Shown here: positions 1 through 12,800 of the stretch, piece by piece
Layout: each line of letters begins with the position of its first letter
How positions within the stretch are numbered: position 1 is the first letter of the stretch
Origin: Sphingomonas sp. HMP9
GTDB taxonomy: Bacteria; Pseudomonadota; Alphaproteobacteria; Sphingomonadales; Sphingomonadaceae
DNA length: 64,000 bases
Direction of reading: 5' to 3'
NCBI RefSeq assembly: GCF_013374115.1
Contig: NZ_AP022673.1
Span: 3,124,001 to 3,188,000, forward strand
Position numbers and translations under genes: made by a program
Notes under the pieces: model-generated
Databases searched by the model: none
What the model was told of the DNA's origin: nothing
The model's input: only the letters and a program-made list of their open reading frames with translations

Positions 1-895
1 CGTGATCTGGGACGATTACGTCGCCGCGCAGGTCGATGCGATCGACACGGTGCGAACTGCGCTGAAGGTGCCCGCGGTGCACACGATCGGCTATTGCGTG
101 GCGGGGACGACGCTGGCGGCGACGCTCGCGCTGCTGGCGGCGCGCGGCGAGGCGGGCAAGGTCGCGAGTGCGACGTTCTTCACCGCGCAGGTCGATTTCG
201 CGCAGGCGGGCGAATTGCAGCATTTCATCGATGACGAGCAGTTGAAGATGGTCGCGTCGCTCTCGCCCGAGGGGTTTCTCGATGGGCGCTACATGGCGAC
301 GACGTTCAACCTGTTGCGCGGGCGTGACCTGATCTGGAACTATGTCACGCAGAATTACCTGCTCGGCCAGGATTACGTGCCGTTCGACCTGCTCCACTGG
401 AACGGCGACACGACGAACCTGCCCGCGAAATGGCATCTGAGCTATCTGACCGACCTGTACCGCGACAATCTGCTGGCGAAGGGCGCGATCACGGTCGACG
501 GCACGCCGATCGACCTCACCACGGTGACGACGCCGAGCTATGTCCAGGCGGGGCGCGAGGATCATATCGCCCCGGCCGAGAGCGTGTGGAAGCTGACGCA
601 GCTTTTCGCCGGGCCGGTGAAGTTCGTGCTGGCAGGGTCGGGGCACATCGCCGGAGTCGTGAACCCGCCGGCGGCCGGAAAGTATCAGTTTTGGACCAAT
701 CCCTCGGCGCATACGACGCTGGAGGACTTCGTCGCGGGGGCGACGGAGACCAAGGGAAGCTGGTGGCCCGACTGGATTGCGTGGGTGCGCGCCGTGGAGC
801 CGAAAACGATATCGGCGGAAGGGGTTAGGCAACCCGGCGCTGGCGTGCTCGCGGCTCTTGGCGATGCCCCTGGCGAGTATGTTAGAGCCCGATAG
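1..895 (+). CDS. phaC: Poly(3-hydroxyalkanoate) synthase, class I, C-terminal part (5' truncated by window)
   Basis: This enzyme polymerises (R)-3-hydroxybutyryl-CoA into PHB at the surface of the storage granule. The visible 298 codons are the catalytic alpha/beta-hydrolase half of a class I synthase, normally about 600 residues long. The lipase-like box GYCVAG supplies the nucleophilic Cys (residue 32 of the visible part). EDHIAP supplies the Asp (187) and SGHIAGV the His (215). The family-typical run SWWPDW lies near the end. The frame is open at base 1, so the GTG at base 2 is internal and the true start lies upstream. A phasin gene follows, which fits a PHB locus. The last 25 residues or so, after the conserved tryptophans, look unconserved. 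Identification is confident. Confidence 0.95.
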   Translation, partial: VIWDDYVAAQVDAIDTVRTALKVPAVHTIGYCVAGTTLAATLALLAARGEAGKVASATFFTAQVDFAQAGELQHFIDDEQLKMVASLSPEGFLDGRYMATTFNLLRGRDLIWNYVTQNYLLGQDYVPFDLLHWNGDTTNLPAKWHLSYLTDLYRDNLLAKGAITVDGTPIDLTTVTTPSYVQAGREDHIAPAESVWKLTQLFAGPVKFVLAGSGHIAGVVNPPAAGKYQFWTNPSAHTTLEDFVAGATETKGSWWPDWIAWVRAVEPKTISAEGVRQPGAGVLAALGDAPGEYVRAR

Positions 896-3800
896 CGCTG
901 CCTTCCGTTCACGTCATGGTGCACTGCACAATTTCGTTGTGCAGTGCCACGAAACGTGTACAAAGATCACGACATAACTCCGAAGAGAGGTGCGTGGATG
1001 GTGGATATCGTGAAACGGACGGCCAAGGCCGGTTCGAAGCAAGCCGCCACCGCAAAGGCCGCCATGGCCGGCACCTCCGCGCGGACTGTCGCCAAGCCGG
1101 CGAAACCGGCACCCGAGCCGATCGCCAAGACGCCGGCACCTCAACCTCTCGCGGCTGTTTTTGTATCGCCGCACACGGACATTCCCGCCCCGATTCCGGC
1201 CAGCGCGCCAACGGGGATCCCTGCCAGCGAAACAAAGGACGCCATGATGGATACGATCCAGAGCATCACCGAGAAGACCAAAGCCCTCTTTACGGGCGCG
1301 AACACTGCCGAGTTCAACGAGCAGGCCAAGGGCGCGATGGAGAAGTCGGCGAAGATGGCGGAAGATTTCGTCGCCTTCGGCAAGGGCAACATCGAGGCGC
1401 TCGTCGAGTCGTCGAAGATCGCCGCGAAGAACGTCGAGGCGCTCGGCCAGGACGCCGCCGAATACGCCAAGACGTCGTTCGAGAGCGCGACCGAAGCCGC
1501 CAAGACGCTCGCTGCCGCCAAGTCGCCGACCGAGTTCATGAAGCTGCAGGGCGATTATGCGCGCACCGCGTTCGACACGATGATCGCCGAGGGCTCGCGT
1601 TCGACCGAGCGGATGCTCAAGATGTTCGGCGAGTTCGCACAGCCGATCTCGAACCGCGTTGCGGTCGCGACCGACAAGATGAAGATCTCGGCGTAAGCTA
1701 CGCGATGCCGTCTTCGGGCGGCAGGTGATGAGAAAGGGGCGGCCGTCGTGCGACGGTCGCCCCTTTTGCGTTTGCGGATTTCGTGCGACGTTTGCGGTCG
1801 CCCCCTTGCCCTTGCCCCCCGGCATGCCATATTTTGGCAGCATGGTGTTGACCCCCGAAATGAAGCTGGCCGCGATGATGGCCGAGCGCCGCGACGATGG
1901 TGGCGAGGATGGCAATGGCGGCACCGGCGCCGGCATCGCGACCAAGACGCGCACGAAGACCAAACAGCCGACGCCCTACCGCGTGCTGATGCTCAATGAC
2001 GACTATACGCCGATGGAATTCGTCGTGCTGTGCCTCCAGCGCTTCTTTCGCATGGATATGGAGGCCGCGACTCGCGTGATGCTGCATGTGCATCAGAAGG
2101 GCGTCGGCGTGTGCGGGACGTTCAGCTACGAGGTGGCCGAGACCAAGGTGAGCCAGGTCATGGATTTCGCCCGGCAGAACCAGCACCCGTTGCAGTGCAC
2201 GCTCGAGAAGGCGTGATGGTCACCGTGTGATCTGACCCTCCCCCGCCGCGGGAGGATAAGAGGTTACCGCGCGGGCGGGAGCCAGCGCAGGTCAAGCCCT
2301 TCGAACCGATCGATATAATTCGCCGCCTGCGCCAGCGTCGTCTCATTGAGCAACGTCACGCGTCCGGCTTCGCGACGAATCAACCCATCCTCTTCCAGCT
2401 GCCGCAGCATGCGGTTGACGTGGACCGCGGTGAGCCCGGTGGCGTCGCCGATCTCCTCCTGCGTCAGGCCGAGCATGAAGCTGTTGCCCATCGCGCGGTC
2501 GCGCATTCGCATCCGGTTGCGCATCTCGAGCAGCAAAGCCGCGATCCGCGCCTTGGCCGAGGTCCGGCCGAGTGCTGCAAGGCGGTCGGTCAGCGCGACC
2601 TTCTCCATCTGGTTCATGACCATGATGATCGCCGACAGCCGTGGGTGATCGGTGACGAGGCTGGTCATCGCCGAGCGATCGAACGGGCACACCGTGCAGT
2701 CGGTCAGCGCGACCACCGTCTCGGGCGAATCGCGATACACCAGCGCCGAGACCGCCAGCATGTCGCCGGCATAGAGGAAGCGCAAAATCTGGCGGCTGCC
2801 GTCGTCGAGCAACACATAGCTCATCGCCATACCGCGTTGCAGGATGTAGATTTCGGCCTGCGGATCATTTTCGCGCACGAGAAGGGCTCCACGCCGCAAG
2901 TCACGCGGGCGCTCCTCCAACCGCGCTAACGCAGCCTTCTCGTTCATCGACAGGTCGATGAGATCGCCGATGCGGTCGGCGAAGCAGCTGTCCGGCACTC
3001 TGTAATGGTCCCCAATGTTCGAGAACCACAGAGCAAAGCTGGGATTTCCGCGCATTAAAGTCGATCAAGCACGGGGTGTTAGCGGCGCTGAAGCGATCAG
3101 CCGGTCCCAATGCGGGACTGGACCCCCAGGCACCGTCCGCCTGTCGCCCGATCGGTGCGCGGCCCTTGCGCAGAACGTCAGCCGCGATAGACACCCGGAA
3201 TGGACCGTATTCTCATTCGCGGCGGCAATCGCCTGTCCGGGCGCTTGCCCATCTCTGGCGCCAAGAACGCCGCGCTCACGCTGATGCCGTGCGCGCTGCT
3301 GACCGAAGAGCCGCTGACGCTGCGCAATCTGCCGCGGCTGGCGGATGTCGACGGTTTCGGCCACCTGCTCAACCAGCTGGGCGCGTCGACCGCGATCCAG
3401 GGCACGCGGCCCGAGGATTTCGGTCGGGTCATGACGATCCGCGCGGGCAATCTGACCTCGACCGAGGCGCCGTACGATATCGTGCGGAAGATGCGCGCGT
3501 CGATCCTCGTGCTCGGGCCGCTGCTCGGGCGCGGCGGCGAGGCGACGGTGTCGCTGCCGGGCGGCTGTGCGATCGGCAATCGCCCGATCGACCTGCATCT
3601 GCGCGCGCTGGAGGCGATCGGTGCCGAGCTCGAGATGGCGGCGGGCTATGTGAAGGCGATCGCGCCAGGTGGGCGCCTGCCCGGCGGACGCTTCCGCTTC
3701 CCGATCGTGTCGGTCGGCGCGACCGAGAACGTGATCATGGCGGCGGTGCTCGCCAAGGGTACGAGCGTGATCGAGAACGCCGCGCGCGAGCCCGAGATCG

Positions 3801-6800
3801 TCGACCTGTGCAACTGCCTCGTCGCGATGGGCGCGTCGATCGACGGGATCGGTACCGAGACGCTGACGATCGAGGGCCGCGACCGGCTGCACGGCGCGAC
3901 CTATGCGGTGATGCCCGACCGGATCGAGGCGGGCAGCTATGCCTGCGCGGCGGCGATCACCGGCGGTGACCTGGAACTGGTCGGCGTGGCGATCCCCGAC
4001 ATGGGGGCGACGATCGACGCGCTGGTCGAGGCGGGCGTGTCGGTGACGCCGACCAAGGACGGCGTGCGCGTTTCATCGGACGGCGTGCTGAAGCCGCTGA
4101 CGCTGTCGACTGCGCCGTACCCTGGGTTCGCGACCGACATGCAGGCGCAGTTCATGGCGATGCTCTGCAAGGCAGACGGCGCCAGCGTGCTGACCGAGAC
4201 GATCTTCGAGAACCGCTACATGCATGTGCCGGAGCTGGCGCGGATGGGTGCGGATATCCAGGTGCGTGGGCGGACCGCGGTGGTGCGCGGCGTCGACAAG
4301 CTGGTCGGGGCGCCGGTGATGGCGACCGATCTGCGTGCGTCGATGAGCTTGATCCTGGCGGGTCTCGCGGCCGACGGCGAGACGTCGGTGGGGCGCGTGT
4401 ATCATCTCGATCGCGGGTATGAGCGGTTGGAAGAGAAGCTGTCGGCTGTGGGCGCGGATATCGAGCGCGCCAGCGACGGGTGAGCTTGAGCCGCGGTTAG
4501 CCCTCTCCCCTCTGGGGAGAGGGTTGGGTGAGGGGCGGTTGGGAAGGCAGCGCTCGCGGCACCCCTCACCCCGACCCTCTCCCCGAAGGGGAGAGGGAGC
4601 AGATTGCTCGGCGTTTTGCGGTGGCATCCTTGCCTAACGGACGCTGGGGGGCGGTCCAAGTAGCGCTGCCCGGCTAGTTCCCCCGCGAAGGCGGGGGCCC
4701 AGGAACAAGCAGAGTGCCCTTGGTAGCTCGGTAGACATCGACGCAGCGCCGCCGGCAAAGCCGCCGTCGGACGGGTTCGGTAAACCGACCCGCCGGCCGT
4801 GCCGGGCGCTGCCCGCTTCGCTGTGCTTGCGGGCAACGGCTGCGCTTTGCGCTGCCTGCGCCCGTCAGTACATGTGCTGCCCGCCATTGATGCTGAGCGT
4901 CGACCCGGTCACGAACCCGCCCTCTTCCGAGCACAGGAACGCCACGCCGCGGGCGATCTCGGTTGCCTGACCCAGCCGCCCGACGGGGATCTTCGCGACG
5001 ATCTTCTCCAGCACGTCCGCCGGGACTGCTGCCACCATGTCCGTGTCGATATAGCCCGGCGCGATCGCGTTGACCGTCACGCCGGCGCGCGCGCCCTCCT
5101 GCGCCAGCGCCTTGGTGAAGCCGTGGATGCCCGACTTCGCGGCGGCATAGTTCACCTGGCCGTACTGCCCGGCCTGGCCGTTGATCGACCCGATGTTGAC
5201 GATCCGGCCCCATTTGCGCGTCCGCATGCCGGGGAACACCGCCTTGGCCATGTTGAAGCAACCGCCGAGGTTGGTGTCCATCACCTCTTTCCAGTCCTGG
5301 TACGTCATCTTCAGGATGGTGCCGTCGCGGGTAATGCCCGCATTGTTCACGACGATATCGACATCGCCCAGATCGGCCGCGACCTGCGCGCAGCCCGCCT
5401 GGCACGCGTCGTAATCGGCGACATCCCATTTATACGCCTTGATGCCGGTGCGCTCGGTAAATTCCCGTGCGCGGTCATCGTTGCCGGCATAGGTCGCCGC
5501 TACGGTCAGGCCCATGTCCTGCAATGCGAGACTGATCGCTTCGCCGATTCCGCGCGTACCACCGGTTACAATTGCGACGCGTGCCATCAGTCTCTCCTAG
5601 GTTCAGCCTTTTGTGAGAGGCTAGCCAGCCCGCACCCATCCTTCAAGCTCGCGTGCCAAAATGCTGCGCAGCATTTCGACGCCGACCGGACTGTCGTTGA
5701 GACACGGCAGATAGGCGAAATGCGTGCCGCCGGCCTCCTCGAAGCTCTCGCGCCCGCGGATCGACAGCTCCTCGAGCGTCTCCAGGCAATCGGCGGAGAA
5801 GCCCGGCGCGAAGATCGCGACCTTCGTCTTGCCGGCCTTGGCGAGCGCGACGAGCGTCTCGTCGGTTGCGGGGCCCAGCCACTTTTGCGGCCCGAAGCGT
5901 GACTGGAAGGCGATCGTCAGCTCGCGCCCCATCCGCTCGCCGAGCAACCGCGCGGTCTTCTGGCAGTGGCAGTGATAGGGATCGCCCTGTTGCAACGTCC
6001 GCTTCGGCATCCCGTGGAAGCTCGCGACGATCGCGTCCGGCGTGAAGTCGAGCGCGGCGAGCCCCTCCTCCAGCGAATCCTTCAACGCGTCGATGTACAG
6101 CGTGTCGTCGTAATAGGGCGGCAGCGTGCGGATCGCCGGTTGCCAGCGCAGGCCGGCCAGATGCTTGAACGCCTTGTCGTTCGCGGTCGCGGTCGTTGCT
6201 GCGCAATATTGGGGATAGAGCGGCGCGAGCAGGATGCGCTCGCAGCCCGCCGCTTTCATCGCGGTCAGCCGGTCCGAAATCGATGGATTGCCATAGCGCA
6301 TCGCCCAGTCGACCAGGACCGCGGGGCCGAACGCGTCCTTGAGCGCGGCCGCCTGCAACCGGGTGATCGCGGCGAGCGGCGACCCGTCGTCGCGCCAGAC
6401 CTGTGCGTAGGCGTGCGCGGACTTTTTCGGGCGCGTGTTTAGGATGATCCCGCGCAGGATCGGCTGCCACGCGATCTGCGGGATTTCCACGACGCGCGAA
6501 TCGGACAGGAATTCGCCGAGATAGCGCTTCACCGATTTCGCATCGGGGCCATCGGGCGTGCCGAGGTTCATCAGCAGCACGCCGATCTTGGGGGCGGGAA
6601 TCGGCGGATGATCGGGGGGCAGGGTCATGCTGCCGGTCTTAAGGGCAAATTGCGGATGCGAAAGCCCGTTGACGCATGGAGCGCGTTGGCGATCGCGGGT
6701 GCGACTGCGGGGACGCCGAGTTCGCCGACGCCGCCGGGCGCGTCCTCGCTGCGGATCAGCTCGACGGTGATGTCGGGCGTGTCGGCGAGCCGCGGCAGCG

Positions 6801-9800
6801 CGATCGTGTCGAACCCGCGCGCATCGGCGAGCCCGCGGGTGATCCCGGTCGATGCGCCGAGCGCGCCGGCCAGTCCGAAGATCAGTCCGCCCTCGATCTG
6901 CTGGCGGACGATGTCGGGGTTGATCTGCGCGCCGCAATCGACCGCGGCGACGAGGCGGTCGACGACCGGGCGCTGGCCGGGCCCCAGATGCGCCTCCGCC
7001 ATGACCGCGATGTAGCTGCCGCGGAAGGCATGCGCCGCGATCCCCTGGCCGCTGCCCGCGACGCCGCCGTTCCAGCCGCCGAGCGCCGCCGCGGTCGACA
7101 GGCAGCGCGCGAGGCGCGGCTCGGTGCCGAGCATGCCGACGCGGAACGACATCGGTTCGGACTGCGCGACATGCGCGAGTTCGTCGAGGAAGCATTCGGT
7201 GAAGAACGCGGTGTAGCCATGCGCGCCGCCGCGCAGGTGGCCGGTCGGGATGCCGATCTCGGCGGGGTGGTGGTCGATCGCATAGGCCGGGATGCGATAG
7301 GCGGGCGTCGCGCCTGCCACGGCATAGCGGTCGCCGCGCACCCCGATCAGCGCGGCCTCGGTCGCGAGCCCCGGTATCATCCGGCGCGCCATCTCGGCCC
7401 CGGTCGACGGCGCCGCGATCTTCGCGCTCCAGCCCAGAATCGCGCCATTGGGGGCGAGCCGCGCCGCCATCTTCGCCACTGCCGGCGCGCGGTAGTGATC
7501 GTGGATCGAGTCCTCGCCGCGCGACCAGACCAGGCTGACGGGGCGCCTGAGCTTGACCGCGAGGACGGCGGCCTGCTCGGCGATGTCGGGTTCGAGCGCC
7601 GCGCCGAACGATCCGCCGATCAGCATCGGGTGGACGACGACCGAGTCTTCGCCGAGACCCGCCGCCCGCGCCGCCGCGGTCCGCGCGAGGCCGGGCGCCT
7701 GGGTCGCGAGCCAGAGTTCGAGCCGGCCGTTCGAGAAGGACGCGGTCGCGCTGCGCGTCTCGATCCCCGCGTGCAGGCCGAGGCCCGCACGGTAGGTCGC
7801 GGTGACGAGCCTGGCGCCCTGGAAGGTCGCGGCGACGTCGCCCGTCTCGGCCATCCGGGTGCCGGAGCGAGCGAGTGCGGCATCGAGCGCTGCGTCGATC
7901 GACTTCGTGTCGGGGAGGGGGGCGTTGTTCCCGAATCGCGGGGCGAGCGCGTCGAGCGCCTTTTGTGCGGCCCACCCGGTCGTTGCAACGGCCGCGACCC
8001 ATCGCGGGTTCTCGACTACCGACAATACGCCTCGGATGCGGTCGGCAGCAGCGCGGTCGACCTTGATGAGGCGACTGCCGATCGGACCTTGGCGGATCGC
8101 GGCATGCACTATGTCGGCAAGCCTGACGTCACCGGCAAAATTCGCCGAACCGGCAACCTTCGAGGGTGTGTCGATGCGCGGGACGGACTTGCCGGCGAGC
8201 TTGCCGGCGCCTTGAATGCCGATCGGGAGCGGATCGGGGAGAGTGAAGCTTGCCGCCGCTTCGGCCAGTTCGGCGAAGCGGATGCGCTTGCCGGCGTGCG
8301 TGCAGAAGCCCGCATCGACGGTCACTTCGGTCCAGTCGGCATCCCAGCGCTTTGCCGCCGCCATGCACAGCAGCGCGCGTGCGCTCGCGCCTGCCGCGCG
8401 ACAGGCTTGCTCGAACATCCGGATCGAACTCGATCCGCCGGTCAGCATCGGCGGCTGCGGGGTGCCTTCGGGGAGGCGGTCGAACAGGCCTTCGAACAAG
8501 TCGTGCAGGCCGACCGGGTTGGCGTAGAGCGGGTTGAGCGGGGCGGGTTCGACGCCGACGGTGCGCCAGTCCGCGCCGAGCTCGTCCGCGACGATCTGGG
8601 GGAGGGTGGTGTAGACGCCCTGGCCGTGCTCGACCTGCGGCACGGCGACGGTGACGTGGCCGTCGGTGCCGATCTTGAGCCAGGCGCCGAATGGGGTTTC
8701 GCCGGGGTTGACGACGAGCGTCGGCGCATAGCGGCGCGGCCAGAGGCCCCACGCGACGACGAGGCCGATTCCCGCGCCGCCGCCGACGAATATGCTGCGC
8801 CTGCTGATCATGCCGTGGCCCCTAACCCTTCTCCCCTACGGGGAGAAGGTGGCGCGCAGCGCGATATCACGGCCCCGTCATCCTGACGAAAGTCAGGATC
8901 CAGAGTAACGGAGCGCGACCCGCTTGGCTCTGGATCCTGACTTTCGTCAGGATGACGGACGTGTGGGCGGAGGCTGCGCGTTCGACCCGCTACGCCAGCG
9001 CGCGGTACGTTGCCTTGAGCGAGACCTTGTCGATCTTCTCCGTCCCGAGCCGCGGCAGCGGCGTGTCGGAGATCCAGATCCGCTGCGGCACCTTGAACGC
9101 GGCGATATGCTGGTAGAGGAACGCGCAGAGATCGTCGGGCGTCAGCGTCTCGCCGTCGCGCATCACGACCACCGCGCCCGGCACCTCGCCGAACCGCTCG
9201 TCCGCCAGCCCGAACACTGCGGCTTCCGCCACCGCCGGATGCTCGTACAGCGCGGCCTCGACCTCCTGGCACGAGATATTCTCGCCGCCGCGGATGATGA
9301 TGTCCTTCTTGCGGTCGACGATGAACAGATAGCCCTCTTCGTCGAGATAGCCGATGTCGCCGGTGCGGAAATAGCCGTCCGATGTGAACGCCGCGGCGGT
9401 CGCGTCGGGGCGGTTCCAATATTCCTTGAAGTTGCAGATCGAGCGGATGCACACCTCGCCGCGCTGGCCCTGATCGACCGGGTGGCCGGCATCGTCGAGA
9501 ATTGCGAGGTCGACCAAAGGAGCGCCCGCGCGGCCGGCGGAATTGGGCTTGGCGAGGTAATTGCTGCGCCAGTTGCCCGTACCGACCGCGTTCGTCTCGG
9601 TCAGGCCGTAGCCGATCAGCGGCGCGCTTCCGCCCATTTCGGCATCGAGCCGGCGGACGTGATCGACCGGGCGCGGGGCGCCGCCCGCCGCGAAGTCGGT
9701 GACGGTCGACAGGTCGTAATTCGCGCGATCGGGATGGTTGAGGATCTCGAAACTCATCAGCGGGACGCCGACGAAATAGGTGACGCCCTCCGCCTCGATC

Positions 9801-12800
9801 AGCCGCATCGCCTCGCCCGCATCCCATTTCGGCATGAGCACGAGCTTGCGCCCCATCGCGAAGCTCTGGAGAAACACGGGCACCTCGCCGGTGATGTGGA
9901 AGAGCGGGATCGTCAGGAGCGTGACCGGCTGGCCGACCGGCGGATTGCCCTGTGCGGTGGCGATGCCCATCATCATCATCGCCTGGCCGAGATAGTTGAA
10001 GATGCCCTGCACGATCGCGCGATGCTCGGACAGCGCGCCCTTCGACTGGCCGGTCGACCCGCTCGTGAAGAGGATCGTCGCATGATCCTCAGGCCCGAGC
10101 GGCGGCAGGTCCGCGGTGTGATCGTCCTTGGCGAGCACGGTCGCGAGCGCCTCGGCGAGCGGGCGCGAATCGTCGATCTCGATCACCGGTGCGGTGAGGC
10201 CCGCGAGCTGCGCGAGCCGTTTCACGCGCGGTGGGTCGGCGAAGACGAGCGCGCAATCGACGGCGCGGATCGCCGTCTCCAGCTCCTCCGCCTGCCACCA
10301 GCCGTTGAGCAGGGTCGCGACGCCGCCGGCCATGACGATGCCCATGTAGAGCACGATCCACGACGGCGAATTGCGCATCGCGATGCCGACCCGGTCGCCC
10401 TTCGCCAGGCCGTGACCGCCGACCAGCGCGCGCGCGACACGCTCCGCCGCGGCATGGACCTCGCCGAACGTCAGCCGCTCGGGCCCCGACACGAGAAACA
10501 CCGCGTCGCGGTGTTCGTTGGCGTAATGCGCGAAATAATAGCTGAGCGCGGGCGGCGCGGCGGCGATCGTCGGGAGCGTGACCCCGAACCGCTCGGCCGA
10601 ACCGAGCGCCAGCATGCCGTCGGGCGCGGTCAGCGCGGCCATCGTCGAATCCATAGCCGCATCGAGCTCGGTCCGCATATCGCTCTCCTACTTGGTCTTA
10701 TCGTTACTCGTCTTTATGCAGGGGCGAACGCGTGGGGAAAAGCCTTTGATCCTGTCGACCATTTCAGCTGCCGTCGGCAGTCACATCCGCTTCGAGGATC
10801 TGGGTTTGCACCCCGATGTCTTCTCGATCGGATTCTTCACGCTGCGCTGGTACAGCCTTGCCTATATCGGCGGGATCCTGCTCGGCTGGTGGTATCTGCT
10901 GAAGCTGCTCGCACAGCCCGGCGCACCGATGGCGCGGCGGCATGCCGACGACCTCGTCTTCTACGCGACGCTCGGCATCATTCTCGGCGGGCGACTCGGC
11001 TACGTAATCTTCTACGCGCCCGAGATGTTCCTGCATCCCTTACGCATCTTCAGGCTGTGGGACGGTGGGATGTCGTTCCATGGCGGGGTCATCGGGACGT
11101 CGATCGGGCTGATCCTGTTCGCGCGCAAGCACCAGCTCAACTGGTTGCGCGTGCACGATTATATCGCCTGCGCCGTCCCGTTCGGGCTGTTCTTCGGGCG
11201 GCTCGCGAACTTCGTCAACGGCGAGCTCTGGGGCAAGCCGACCGACGTCGCCTGGGGCATCATCTTCGAACGCACCGTGCCGTTCGGCATGATCGAGCCG
11301 GCGCGCCACCCGAGCCAGCTGTACGAGGCGGGGCTGGAGGGCATCCTCCTCTTCGCGCTGCTGTGGTTCGCGTTCTGGAAGACCAAGGCGCGCTACGATC
11401 CGGGCAAGCTCGTCGGGCTGTTCGTGCTGGGCTACGGGCTCGCGCGCTTCACCGTCGAGTTCTTCCGCGAACCCGATTCGCAGCTGCGTGCCTTTGCCGA
11501 ACATACCGGGCTGCACATGGGCCAGTGGCTGTGCGTGCCGATGATCGTCGGCGGCGCGTATCTGGTCGCGACGTCGGCCAAGCGGCGGGTGCGGGTCGAG
11601 TCGATCGCGGGGACGCAGAGCGTCGCCTGACACGCGTTTCCTCGTGAGTTTAGTACCTCCCCTGCGGAGGCCGGGGCCCAGTTGGAACGTCCAGAGTGAC
11701 GTGCGTTTCGCGTCGTTACATCGGCCATGCCAACTGGGCCCCGGCCTGCGCCGGGGTGGTAGAGAGTTTTAAGATGGTCGACATGCCCGACACCGCGCTC
11801 CCCGAACGCCTCGCGCGCGCGATCGCGCTCGCGGGACCGATCCCCGTCGCGCAGTATATGGCCGCCGCCAACGCGCACTATTATGCGACGCGCGACCCGC
11901 TCGGCGCGGGCGGCGACTTCACCACCGCGCCCGAGATCAGCCAGATGTTCGGCGAACTCGTCGGCCTGTGGTGCGCGGACCTGTGGGACCGTGCGGGGCG
12001 GCCGGACGTGGCGTGGGTCGAGCTCGGCCCCGGTCGCGGGACGCTCGCCGCCGATGCGGCGCGCGCGATGGCGAAGGCGGGGCTCGAACCCCCGGTCCAT
12101 TTCGTCGAGACCAGCCCGGCGCTCCGCGCGGCGCAGGCCGAGCGAGTCCCCGGCGCGACGTGGCACGACACGATCGACACGCTGCCCACCGATCGGCCGC
12201 TGATCGTCGTCGCCAACGAGTTCTTCGATGCGCTGCCGATCCGCCAGCTCGTCAAGCGTGAACAGTGGCACGAACGCCTCGTTGCCGCGCAGGATCTTCT
12301 GTTCCTGCCGATCGCGGGCAAGCCGCTGCCCGATGCGGTCATTCCCGAACCGTTCCGCGATGCGCCCGCGGGATCGATTCTCGAAACCTCACCAGCCGCC
12401 GTGACCATCGTCCGCGGCCTCGCGCAGCGGATCGCCCGCCAGGGCGGCGCGCTGATCGCGATCGATTACGGCTATGAGGGGCCCGCGCTCGGCGACAGCT
12501 TGCAGGCGGTCCGCGGCCATGCCTTCGCCAACCCGTTCGAGGCGCCGGGCGAGCATGATCTGACCGCGCATGTCGACTTCACCACGCTCGCCGCCGCCGC
12601 GCAGGCCGAAGGCGCAGTCGCCTGGGGGCCGGTCAGCCAGCGCGACCTGCTCGGCGGGCTCGGTATCGATTCGCGCACCTCGGCGCTCGCCAAGGCGGCG
12701 CCCGCGCGCGCCGACTCGCTGGCGGCGGATCGCCGCCGGCTGATGGACGACATGGGGACTCTGTTCAAAGCGCTCGCGATCACCGCGCCGTCCTGGCCGA